Shown: positions 1 to 5,545 of the stretch, piece after piece
Numbering within the stretch: position 1 is the first letter of the stretch
Layout of the letters: each line of letters starts with the position of its first letter
Assembly: GCA_018648945.1 (NCBI GenBank)
Contig: JABGQJ010000532.1
Span: forward strand, 1-5,545
Length of the DNA stretch: 5,545 bases
DNA from: Victivallales bacterium
Lineage (GTDB): Bacteria; Verrucomicrobiota; Lentisphaeria; Oligosphaerales; Lenti-02
Direction of reading: 5' to 3'
The notes under the pieces: generated by a model
The model's input: only the letters and a program-made list of their open reading frames with translations
The model's database searches: none
Told to the model about the DNA's origin: nothing
Made by a program: the position numbers and the translations under genes

Positions 1-185
1 GTGACTTCCGCACCTTCGAGGCCAACCCCTTCAACCCCATCCTCGACCTCTCTCCCGACCCCGAGGCCTGGGACTGCCACGGCATTCTCACCCCGCAAGT
101 GTTCGCGGTCGAGGGGACCTACTACATGCTCTATGCCGGCATGAACGGCAAGGAATGGCAGACCGGCCTCGCCGTGGCAAGGTAG
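1..185 (+). CDS. C-terminal fragment of a five-bladed beta-propeller glycosidase-like protein (GH43/GH32/GH130-type fold)
   Basis: The reading frame is open from the left edge (first full codon at 3) to a TAG at 183-185 and gives about 60 residues; the start lies outside the window. The visible part reads as one propeller blade repeat: DFRTFEANPFNPIL (the 'strand action then N-P-hydrophobic' repeat), then WD..GILTPQVF, then YYMLYAG and TGLAVAR. The pattern 'gap, P-x-V, YYM(L/F)YAG, GLA' is typical of the repeated blades in GH43-, GH32- and GH130-like enzymes, which act on glycosidic bonds in plant or microbial polysaccharides. In many relatives GLA-(V/T)-S is followed by D-G and a tryptophan, starting the next blade; here the frame stops at GLAVAR. 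This may be the natural end of the last blade or a truncation next to the repeat element that starts about 13-25 bases later. The gene is convergent with the rest of the window. The fold assignment is fairly secure; the exact family and substrate cannot be told from this piece. Confidence 0.7.
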   Translation, partial: DFRTFEANPFNPILDLSPDPEAWDCHGILTPQVFAVEGTYYMLYAGMNGKEWQTGLAVAR

Positions 186-197
186 CGTGGGGCCCGT

Positions 198-207
198 TGA
201 GTACTCA
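198..207. repeat. 10-bp perfect palindrome TGAGTACTCA
   Basis: A perfect 10-base dyad starts 12 bases after the stop codon of the propeller gene and just outside the left edge of the large palindrome. It has no T-tract and no loop, so it is not an intrinsic terminator. It could be a protein-binding dyad or chance. Confidence 0.3.
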
Positions 208-272
208 GAGCATACGAGTCCGTGCACGAGGTCGCGTCGTCCCTACAGGACTCGCCAGCAAATGGCTCCTTA

Positions 273-301
273 CCTGGGACTGCGCTTTGCTTCGTCCCAG
301 G
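273..301 (+). repeat. REP-like hairpin, left copy
   Basis: CCTGGGAC at 273-280 pairs perfectly with GTCCCAGG at 294-301 around a 13-base loop. Within the loop 282-284 can pair with 288-290 (two Watson-Crick pairs and one G-T), leaving T281 and TTC 291-293 unpaired, so the stem carries an asymmetric internal bulge. This is the general shape of REP and IS200-type ends recognised by Y1 transposases. The hairpin is followed by GCTA, which is also present after the right copy in the same orientation. Confidence 0.7.
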
Positions 302-407
302 CTAGATTGCAGCGGCCCTTCGGGCCTTCGGAGTGCGTGTCTCCCCAGCCCGGATCGAGGTGGTGATCCCTCGGCCTCCGGAGTGCCTCAGGCACGGGGC
401 AACATAG

Positions 408-436
408 CCTGGGACGAAACGCAGCGTAGTCCCAGG
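408..436 (-). repeat. REP-like hairpin, right copy (inverted)
   Basis: CCTGGGAC at 408-415 and GTCCCAGG at 429-436 flank a 13-base loop. The 8-bp stems are identical to those of the left copy, while the loop differs at four positions. Read on the minus strand, the loop has an inner ACGC/GCGT pairing with the same unpaired T on one side and TTC on the other. The copy is inverted relative to the one at 273-301, giving the head-to-head doublet typical of REPINs. Confidence 0.7.
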
Positions 437-509
437 AACAGACGACAACACCCCATGAGTCCTGAAGGGACGGTGCAAGATCCCGCAAGGACGGCATTGC
501 CATGCCAGA

Positions 510-962
510 CTAGTCCCACACGTACCTATCGTCCCACTGCGCTCCGGCTCTACGCAGAATTGCCAGGAACTCGTCCTGGAATGACACGTGCCGATGGTGT
601 TCCGCCTGGTTCTCGATGTAGGCCCGCGCGGACGGCACGGCGGTAGGGCTTACGGCGAACAGGGCATGCCCGCGTTGCCAGGAGAAGTCCCGGTACGTGG
701 TGCCGAGTGGCTTGAGATGTCTGGAGGATGACTGTTTGGTCTTCTGAACCATCTCAACAGCGGAGACGGTCTTGGCCATGGCACAAAGGACGTGGACGTG
801 ATCCGCCGTGCCACCCACCAGAATATCCGCGCAGCCCAAATGATGAAGGGCCCCCGAGATGTAGGCGTGCATCGCCGGTCGGATGGCATCATCAATCCAC
901 GTTCTCCGCCCTTTCGTGCTGAAAACGAGATGGGCGTACAGTTGGCAGAACGACTGTGGCAT
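510..962 (-). CDS. Y1 (HUH) transposase, IS200-like / REP-associated tyrosine transposase (RAYT)
   Basis: This is a 150-residue, apparently complete single-domain Y1 transposase (Transposase_17 family). Enzymes of this family cut and rejoin single-stranded DNA at hairpin ends through a phosphotyrosine link. The HUH metal site is HVH at residues 55-57, in GGTADHVHVL. The nucleophile is most likely Y115 in ARAYIENQAEHH, with Q119 four residues later, the spacing known from IS200/IS605 TnpA. The N-terminal MPQSFCQLYAHLVFSTK and the C-terminal SFQDEFLAIL...RYVWD are typical of this subfamily. The start chosen is the ATG at 960-962, because AGGAGG lies 7 bases upstream; a TTG at 978-980 would add six residues but places the ribosome site inside the gene. 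The frame is intact and all catalytic residues are present. Downstream lies an inverted hairpin doublet, and no matching hairpin is visible upstream, which favours a RAYT that acts on REP elements over a complete insertion sequence with its own two ends. An IS200-like element with unrecognised ends remains possible. Confidence 0.9.
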   Translation of the reverse strand: MPQSFCQLYAHLVFSTKGRRTWIDDAIRPAMHAYISGALHHLGCADILVGGTADHVHVLCAMAKTVSAVEMVQKTKQSSSRHLKPLGTTYRDFSWQRGHALFAVSPTAVPSARAYIENQAEHHRHVSFQDEFLAILRRAGAQWDDRYVWD

Positions 963-969
963 GGGGTGT

Positions 970-975
970 CCTCCT
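970..975 (-). promoter_or_regulatory. Strong Shine-Dalgarno site for the Y1 transposase
   Basis: The minus strand reads AGGAGG seven bases before the ATG at 962. It decides the start against the in-frame TTG at 980. So perfect a site is notable, since IS200-type transposases are often poorly translated. Confidence 0.75.
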
Positions 976-1016
976 CTCAATAGCTATCGGGGGGCCTCGG
1001 CCAGTCCTAACGGCAC

Positions 1017-4000
1017 TCACTCAGCAGCGGCCCTCACAAAGCGGGCGTCGCCCCACCAAGCGTAGTCGTTGCGGATGCTGTCGCCACCGTCGGTCACCAC
1101 CAGTTTCAGCTCCTTCCGGTCCTTGACATCGACCACCACGGGCAGCAGGCGTCGCCCGAAGCGGTACAGGCCGCTGTCGAAGCGCTTCTCGCCATCGACA
1201 AGGACGCGGAAGTCCACCGAGGCGTCCCGCTTGGTGTTGCCAAAGCCGATGGTGGCGGCGAACCAGCTGGTCCCCGGCGGGATGGCGTAGGTGATCTCGC
1301 TGACACTTTCTCCGTAGAGGCTGTGCTTCAGCGCGCTGCCCTTCCCGGAGCGGTCGGCGTAGAGGCGAACCCAGCCATTCATCTCCGCCCATTTCTTGCC
1401 GGGGGGAAGCCAACCTGGCTTGACCGAGGTGGGCTGGAGCTTCCTCAGGTAGGCGATGCGGGCGGCGGGGGCGTGCGCGATCTCGGCGGGGAACTGCACC
1501 TGCCAGGGCGGCGTGATCGACTTGCGGGCAGGCTGGATCGTGGTCTTCTCGGGGCCACGGACCTCCAACTCGACCAGCTGTACACCGGCCTTGGCCGTGT
1601 TGCCGGTCACGGTCAGGCGCACATAGCGAGCTTGGACGGGCTCGAACCAGCGCTCCAGTCCCTCGGGCCGGGCGGGGTCCATGTTGCGGCTCTCGTCGAG
1701 GACCGTTGTCCAGACGTCACCATCAACGGATGCCTCGACCACATACTGGTAGATGAACTGCCTCGTGTTCAACGAGGCGTGCGCCCAGGTGTGGAACTGC
1801 ACGAACACATGATCGATCGTGCGCGTTTCCTCCAGATCGACCCGCAGCCACTGGGGCAGTTCGAACAGGTAGTGACGCTTGGGGTCGAGATCCGACTGCC
1901 ACCAGTCATCGTTGTTGCGGACCCCATCGACGGCCGCCTGTGGCGAGTAGCTCTTGAGAGTCGAGGATGCCTCGACCGGACGATTCAGGGCCAGATTCTC
2001 CTGCACCTCGCGCGGGGGCAGCTTGATTGGTCGGGGCTGGAATTCGTACACCCGGATCTCACCACTCCGCATGGACTCGGTCACGACCATCTGCCCGTCA
2101 CGGCGTTCCCACTTCACATCTCGGTCTTCGTACAGCTCAACCACATCCATCATCGGGGCCCGGCAGACGATCTCGAAGGGCACGTCGCGGTAGGGATATT
2201 CGGCCAGCACTTTGGCGGTGCCGACTGGACGCGCGATCAGCTCCTCGCGCCTAAGCGAGTAGTTGTACATGGTCACGGTCCAGCCCTCGCCCTTGCGGTT
2301 GATCTGCCACGACAGGTCGGGCTTGTCCCCGGCTCGCCGCCGAATGTAGAACGGCGCGAGGCCTGCAGTCAGGCCCTCGATGAAGTCGTCCACGAAGGTC
2401 AGGATCGGCTTCTTCCGCCACACCCGGTCGCTCATGCCATCCATACTGTCGATGGCATCGCTTTGGACCATGTGCGCAGCGGCAACCAGGATGGCGTACC
2501 CCTTCCCGATGCGGCGGCGGGTCACCAGGGGGCGATCGTCGCTGGTGTACAACGTTTCGGCGTCGATCAGTCCGAGCGGGCGGAGCGAGAACGGTGCTTC
2601 GGCGAAGGCGCGATCGGTCTGCACGTTCGTCGCTGAGCTGGCCAGAATCGGCGCGCCGTCCGAACGCACGCCGAAGAACTCCAGCGGCAACGCCTCGGTG
2701 AGGTCGGCCACGTTCAGGACCAGCGTGCCGCCCTGTTCCACGAAGTCCTTCAGCACGGGGGCGAAGGTCGCATCGATGCGGAGGCCGCCCAGGCCGAGGA
2801 GTACCTTGTAGCCTGCGAAGATCCTCGGATCGATGGGTTTGCCGGGCTTGTTTGGGCTGAGCAGGTCGAAGATCTCGCCATAGGGGGCGGTCTGCGAGTA
2901 GTTGCCGCTGAAACGCGTGTGACGGTGCTCGGGGAATATGAGGTCGTAGATCAGCCCGTGGTTCATGTGATCCCCATCGTCATAGGGCAAGCGGACACTG
3001 CTGTAGGTTGTGCCGCCAGTGCTGTAGCAGGTGGGTCGGTCGCGGTTGTAGTCCAGCAGCAGGCCAACGGCGGCGTAGGGGGTGCCGCGCACGGGATGGC
3101 GGTGGGTGAAATCGATCATGCGCTTGGCAATGTGCCCGAGCGTGGACAACTCGTGTTGCCCGTCACCCTCGATATCCTGCATCAGGCTGCCGGGGAAGCC
3201 CTCGGTCACGGCGTAGTTGGCCCCGATCAGGTATGGCCGGAAGATGTAGTACCAGAGGTGCGGCAGCGGGTAGCCCCACTCCTCTCGGTTGATCGAGTAC
3301 CAGCCGCGCTTGGGGTACATGTAGCGCTCGGTCGGTTCGTGCCCGCGCCACGTGTAGTAGATCTTGTTGCCGCCGCTCTGGCGCATCAGGCCCCGAGCAT
3401 GGGCATTGCGGAACGCATCTGCCGCCTTCTCGGCGACGGTCGTGACATTGGGCATGTCCACGATGTGGTAGGGGCTGAGGAACATGCCCCAGGCAATCGG
3501 TCGGTTGTTCGGCACAGCATTGAAGAACTCTTCGCAATAGATGTCGCAGAGCCGCCGCAATTCCGGTCGCGTCCACTGGTGCTTCGGGTCACGGCAGAAG
3601 GGCATCTCCTTGTCTAGGCGCGGCATCACGCGGTCTCGCATGAAGGCAACGAAGGCCTCGTCATCCACGTATCCCATGGAGGAGCCGACCCACTTCTTGC
3701 CGGTTTTGATGTAGTGGAACAGCGGCTCCAGCCGGTAGATCGGCGCCTCCGGCATGCTGTCGCCCAGCCACAGATTGCCCAGCCGCGCGACCGCCGCTGC
3801 CGATGGCGGGGGATTGCCCTTGGCCACGCAGTAGTGAATGGTCGAGATCGGCCACTGGTTGTCGAGGTAGGAATCGACCACGCCCTGCCAGCTCGGGGCC
3901 AGCTTCGCATACTCCGCCGGGTCGAAGCCATGCAACCGCCAGTGCCCGGGGATCATCTCCGGCAACAACCCCGTCTGGGCCATCGGCACGATCCGTTTCG

Positions 4001-4208
4001 GGACCATGCGCAGGTAGTTTCCCTGCTCAGCCAGGTAGAAATCGCGCGTCCCCACCTTTGCCGGCTGCCAATACGGCCCCAACGGCCATTCCGACGCCAC
4101 CGGCACGAGTGGCGCAGGCTGCAGGAAATCTGGTTCCGCCGCCGTCAGACTCGCCAGAAGCGTGAGCAGGGCAATTGCCGCCAGGGATCGCGTCCGTCCA
4201 CATGCCAT
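1017..4208 (-). CDS. Exported multidomain glycan-active/binding protein: barrel-like N-terminus, GATase1-like domain, F5/8C (CBM32) and NPCBM modules
   Basis: The protein has 1063 residues and starts at an ATG preceded by AGGAGA (5-base spacing). Residues 1-24 form a Sec signal peptide: basic start, hydrophobic AIALLTLLASL, probable cleavage after LTAA. Residues about 25-375 look like a glycoside-hydrolase barrel rich in aromatics; segments such as YYIFRPYLIGANYAVTEGF (319-338) and LSTLGHIAKRMIDFTHRHPVRGTPYA (354-379) resemble conserved parts of uncharacterised planctomycete-type hydrolases. E336 is a candidate active-site acid (inference). Residues about 376-580 resemble the glutamine-amidotransferase-like domain of beta-galactosidases (YKVLLGLGG, FVEQGGTLVLNV, IGKGYAILVAA) and show no obvious nucleophilic cysteine. 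About 620-725 is probably a beta-sandwich. Residues 737-884 are an F5/8 type C / CBM32 module (NLALNRPVEASS, WLRVDLEE, YVRLTVTG). Residues about 945-1058 are an NPCBM (CBM51-like) module (WFAATIGFGN, FRVLVDGEKRFDSG, DYAWWGDARF). It probably acts in the periplasm or outside the cell on complex glycans. The exact reaction is unknown. Confidence 0.85.
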   Translation of the reverse strand: MACGRTRSLAAIALLTLLASLTAAEPDFLQPAPLVPVASEWPLGPYWQPAKVGTRDFYLAEQGNYLRMVPKRIVPMAQTGLLPEMIPGHWRLHGFDPAEYAKLAPSWQGVVDSYLDNQWPISTIHYCVAKGNPPPSAAAVARLGNLWLGDSMPEAPIYRLEPLFHYIKTGKKWVGSSMGYVDDEAFVAFMRDRVMPRLDKEMPFCRDPKHQWTRPELRRLCDIYCEEFFNAVPNNRPIAWGMFLSPYHIVDMPNVTTVAEKAADAFRNAHARGLMRQSGGNKIYYTWRGHEPTERYMYPKRGWYSINREEWGYPLPHLWYYIFRPYLIGANYAVTEGFPGSLMQDIEGDGQHELSTLGHIAKRMIDFTHRHPVRGTPYAAVGLLLDYNRDRPTCYSTGGTTYSSVRLPYDDGDHMNHGLIYDLIFPEHRHTRFSGNYSQTAPYGEIFDLLSPNKPGKPIDPRIFAGYKVLLGLGGLRIDATFAPVLKDFVEQGGTLVLNVADLTEALPLEFFGVRSDGAPILASSATNVQTDRAFAEAPFSLRPLGLIDAETLYTSDDRPLVTRRRIGKGYAILVAAAHMVQSDAIDSMDGMSDRVWRKKPILTFVDDFIEGLTAGLAPFYIRRRAGDKPDLSWQINRKGEGWTVTMYNYSLRREELIARPVGTAKVLAEYPYRDVPFEIVCRAPMMDVVELYEDRDVKWERRDGQMVVTESMRSGEIRVYEFQPRPIKLPPREVQENLALNRPVEASSTLKSYSPQAAVDGVRNNDDWWQSDLDPKRHYLFELPQWLRVDLEETRTIDHVFVQFHTWAHASLNTRQFIYQYVVEASVDGDVWTTVLDESRNMDPARPEGLERWFEPVQARYVRLTVTGNTAKAGVQLVELEVRGPEKTTIQPARKSITPPWQVQFPAEIAHAPAARIAYLRKLQPTSVKPGWLPPGKKWAEMNGWVRLYADRSGKGSALKHSLYGESVSEITYAIPPGTSWFAATIGFGNTKRDASVDFRVLVDGEKRFDSGLYRFGRRLLPVVVDVKDRKELKLVVTDGGDSIRNDYAWWGDARFVRAAAE

Positions 4209-4213
4209 GATTG

Positions 4214-4219
4214 TCTCCT
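4214..4219 (-). promoter_or_regulatory. Ribosome binding site of the 1063-residue exported protein
   Basis: The minus strand reads AGGAGA, five bases before the ATG at 4208. With the signal peptide starting directly at this Met, it fixes the start. No convincing -10/-35 pair was found further upstream; TAGATT-like sequence near 4325-4330 is too weak to call. Confidence 0.65.
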
Positions 4220-4382
4220 ACCACTGATGGGGCGAGCGTTCCGCACGCCTTCCTAAATCGGAGGGACACCACACCCCCCAACTTGCCAGCAATCCCCCTT
4301 GTGTTCCAGCGCGTTGCCGCTACAATCTACCGCGATGCCGCCTGGGGGCTGCTCGCAGATCCGAAGCAGTCCACACTCTCCC

Positions 4383-4403
4383 CCATCTGTGCCATGCCAC
4401 CGG
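4383..4403. repeat. Direct repeat, copy 1
   Basis: The 21 bases from CCATCTGTGCC to CCACCGG match copy 2 at 18 of 21 positions, 108 bases away. Similarity continues on both sides with small gaps: CACTC before (4374-4378) and GAAGGGAG after. On the minus strand both copies encode the same spurious peptide, RW(R/H)GTDGG, which makes the repeat easy to spot. Confidence 0.6.
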
Positions 4404-4417
4404 GAAGGGAGGGGGAT

Positions 4418-4444
4418 GCCGGCTGGAAGCCAGCGCTCCCGGCC
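4418..4444. repeat. GC-rich hairpin between the direct repeats
   Basis: GCTGG at 4422-4426 pairs with CCAGC at 4430-4434 around AAG, and the block is bounded by GCCGG on the left and CCCGGCC on the right. On the plus strand it would encode AGWKPALP. I recall that peptide from many spurious bacterial reading frames over dispersed GC-rich repeats; this is memory, not a search result. It may be a copy of a genome-wide repeat. Confidence 0.45.
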
Positions 4445-4490
4445 AGGACTCCGGCTCCGAGGTAGGTGCGCCGGGCTCCGGTGCACTCCG

Positions 4491-4511
4491 CCATCCGTCC
4501 CACGCCACCGG
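4491..4511. repeat. Direct repeat, copy 2, with a local stem
   Basis: This is the second copy of the element at 4383. It overlaps a TCCCAC/GTGGGA stem (4498-4503 with 4514-4519) around a 10-base loop; copy 1 lacks the equivalent complete stem. It is again preceded by CACTC and followed by AAGTGGGAG. Confidence 0.6.
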
Positions 4512-4575
4512 AAGTGGGAGAAGGTGTCGGTCTGGTCTGCCAAGGGCGAGAAGTAGCGTTCGGTTCCGCGGGCCT

Positions 4576-5545
4576 TTACTCGAACCAGATGGGGCTGGAC
4601 CAGGCGATGTGGTTGTCGATCTGGGTAACGCGGACGTACCAATTGTCAGGACCTTCGCTTTCCACGCGGACGGTTTCAGCGAAGGAGACCCCTGCTGGCA
4701 GCAAGGTCTGGTGGAGGTCGCCATTGCGGAAGAGATCGATACGTTTCAGGCGGTTCTCGCCAGTGACCTCGATGCGGAACTCCTTGCGGGAGGTCTCGGG
4801 AAGAGCCGAGCCCATGAGCGCGCCGTTGGCGGCGAAGAGGAGGCGGATGCGGGCGTTGGTGGTGCCATAGACGCGACGGGCGCGGTAGGCGGCCAGCAGC
4901 GAATCCCGGTCCAGGGAGGACGCATAGACGGCGGTCAGGCCATTCACCCCCACATGGCCCTTGTGGTCGTCGGAGTTGGCCACGAACCCGTACTTGTGCC
5001 CCTGTTTGAGGAAATGGACCCCGCAACGGTCGGAACGGAAGCGTTTGCAGAGTGCCCGGCCGTTCTCTCGCGTGTCTTCGCGCTCGTAGCTGCCATGGTC
5101 GGAGAAGATCTCCAGCACCGGCTCGCCGGCGAAAATGGGATTCTCCCACCACTCGTCGGGGGCCAAGCCGCCGGGACTGTGGAAGTGGGGGATGGTCAGG
5201 TAGTCTCGCTCGCGCCAGGTGGCCCAGAGATCACGAATGTCCTGCCAACCAGGCTGGTCGATCTCGGCATAGGTGGGTTCCCAGTTGCAAACCACCACCG
5301 TGTCGCCACGCTTCCCGCGGAACTCGAAGCCGGGGAAGACCACGAATTCGCCGGGCACATGGCGGGAACGCACGTCCGCCAGAGTCGCCTCCCAGGCCGC
5401 AGTCCCCAAGTGGCATTTGGGGGCGTAGCTCGGCTGATGGTGATCGGAGACGGCGAAGAAGTCGAGGCCCTGGCGGTGCCGGGCGAAATCCATCAGTTCG
5501 GCGGGGGTCATGTCCATGCGGGCCCGCTGGATGCAGTCGATGGAA
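4576..5545 (-). CDS. PHP-domain metallohydrolase, DUF3604/CehA-McbA-like (5' end outside the window)
   Basis: The frame runs from the right edge to a TAA at 4578-4576 and gives about 322 residues. An internal Met at 5517 is not likely the start: nine upstream codons (...SIDCIQRAR) fit the segment that in this family follows the first metal motif, H-x-H, which must lie just beyond the edge. Counting from Met 5517, the visible motifs are GLDFFAVSDHH (17-27), FPGFEF with E65, IPHFH (H111, H113), EIFSDHGSYE (D140, H141) and NSDDH (D183, D184, H185). These are the acidic and histidine ligands of the PHP fold. They are followed by the family tail RRVYGTTNARIRL and a C-terminal beta domain (about 245-313). 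PHP enzymes hydrolyse phosphoesters or related bonds at a bi- or trinuclear metal site; CehA and McbA hydrolyse carbamates. The real substrate is unknown, and a signal peptide, if any, is out of view. The gene lies 367 bases upstream of the exported protein, on the same strand. Confidence 0.85.
   Translation of the reverse strand, partial: SIDCIQRARMDMTPAELMDFARHRQGLDFFAVSDHHQPSYAPKCHLGTAAWEATLADVRSRHVPGEFVVFPGFEFRGKRGDTVVVCNWEPTYAEIDQPGWQDIRDLWATWRERDYLTIPHFHSPGGLAPDEWWENPIFAGEPVLEIFSDHGSYEREDTRENGRALCKRFRSDRCGVHFLKQGHKYGFVANSDDHKGHVGVNGLTAVYASSLDRDSLLAAYRARRVYGTTNARIRLLFAANGALMGSALPETSRKEFRIEVTGENRLKRIDLFRNGDLHQTLLPAGVSFAETVRVESEGPDNWYVRVTQIDNHIAWSSPIWFE

Larger units (their letters stand above)
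210..500. repeat. Large imperfect palindrome: two inverted ~130-base units, REPIN/BIME-like, next to the RAYT gene
   Basis: The left arm (about 210-338) is matched by the reverse complement of the right arm (about 371-500), with mirrored coordinates summing to 709 or 710 throughout, so the arms differ by about one indel. The best-matched blocks are 238-253 against 457-472 (15 of 16 identical), 273-310 against 399-436 (32 of 38 identical) and 327-338 against 371-382. Identity falls off toward the outer ends (about half in 210-237). The centre (about 339-370) is not symmetric. Each arm holds three hairpins in the same order: an outer GTCC/GGAC stem with a 5-base loop (239-251; 459-471), a 29-base hairpin with identical 8-bp stems (273-301; 408-436), and an inner 5-bp stem (314-326; 383-395). 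There is no gene here. The position directly behind the 3' end of a Y1 transposase is what is known for REP doublets mobilised in trans by RAYT proteins. Confidence 0.75.
4209..4575. other. Intergenic region with repeats, no gene
   Basis: These 367 bases separate two minus-strand genes and must carry the promoter of the exported protein unless it is read through from the PHP gene. Open frames here (for example on the minus strand, 4642-4253) run across the PHP gene end and have no family resemblance. The stretch holds a pair of direct repeats (4383-4403, 4491-4511), a GC-rich hairpin between them, and the ribosome site at 4214-4219. No stem followed by a T-run, as expected for an intrinsic terminator of the PHP gene, was seen. 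Confidence 0.6.

Noticed and set aside
210..500. Possible CRISPR array or tRNA cluster in the repeat-rich region
   Set aside because: There are only two copies, inverted and not evenly spaced direct repeats, and no cloverleaf or cas gene is present.
270..503. 77-codon minus-strand open frame
   Set aside because: It lies wholly within the palindrome. Its WDYAAFRPRL-type peptide mirrors the plus-strand one because the DNA is an inverted repeat, not because either is a protein.
563..579. Perfect CCAGGA/TCCTGG hairpin with a 5-base loop
   Set aside because: It lies in the transposase gene over the conserved SFQDEFL codons and is best explained by coding constraint.
155..646. 163-codon plus-strand open frame
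   Set aside because: It runs through the palindrome and into the antisense of the transposase, has low-complexity Arg/Pro-rich composition, and resembles no family.
984..1010. GGCCTCGGCC near the transposase start as a left-end hairpin
   Set aside because: The loop would be only two bases and there is no similarity to the hairpins on the other side of the gene.
1323..2636. 437-codon plus-strand open frame
   Set aside because: It is antisense to the well-supported exported protein, and long antisense frames are expected at this GC content. The translation has no recognisable domain.
2919..3617. 232-codon plus-strand open frame
   Set aside because: It is antisense to the N-terminal half of the exported protein, with Val/Ala/Gly-rich shadow composition and no motif.
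4253..4642. 129-codon minus-strand open frame over the intergenic repeats
   Set aside because: It overlaps the end of the PHP gene, and its only regularity (RW-GTDGG twice) comes from the DNA repeats.

Overview
This is a GC-rich bacterial window with three genes for large carbohydrate- or phosphoester-type hydrolases, a small single-strand DNA transposase, and two non-coding stretches with organised repeats. The gene mix suggests Planctomycetota, Lentisphaerota, Armatimonadota or a similar polysaccharide-degrading lineage: a secreted multi-domain glycan-binding protein with F5/8C and NPCBM modules, a glycosidase of the five-bladed beta-propeller type, and a DUF3604/CehA-like PHP metallohydrolase. 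This lineage guess is inference; no taxonomic marker gene is present.

Layout. Positions 1-185 (+) hold the C-terminal end of a beta-propeller glycosidase-like protein. Positions 186-509 contain no credible gene. They hold a large imperfect palindrome (about 210-500) made of two inverted copies of a roughly 130-base unit, and each copy folds into three hairpins. Next comes a complete Y1 (HUH) transposase of the IS200/REP-associated type on the minus strand (962-510). Its 3' end abuts the palindrome, so the pair looks like a RAYT gene with its REP doublet (REPIN/BIME-like). A 1063-residue exported protein follows (4208-1017, minus). A 367-base gap (4209-4575) carries a second, unrelated pair of direct repeats and a GC-rich hairpin. 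The window ends inside a PHP-type metallohydrolase (5545-4576, minus) whose 5' end is outside.

How the parts may work together. The three hydrolase-type genes fit a locus for breaking down complex glycans. The exported protein would bind carbohydrate through its C-terminal modules and the propeller enzyme would cleave glycosidic bonds. The role of the PHP protein is open. The transposase and palindrome are a mobile or domesticated insertion between two convergent genes, where they damage neither visible reading frame.

The most interesting signal is the palindrome. Its two arms have diverged in sequence, but stem positions changed in compensating pairs in two of the hairpins. This suggests the structure itself is kept, probably as the transposase substrate.
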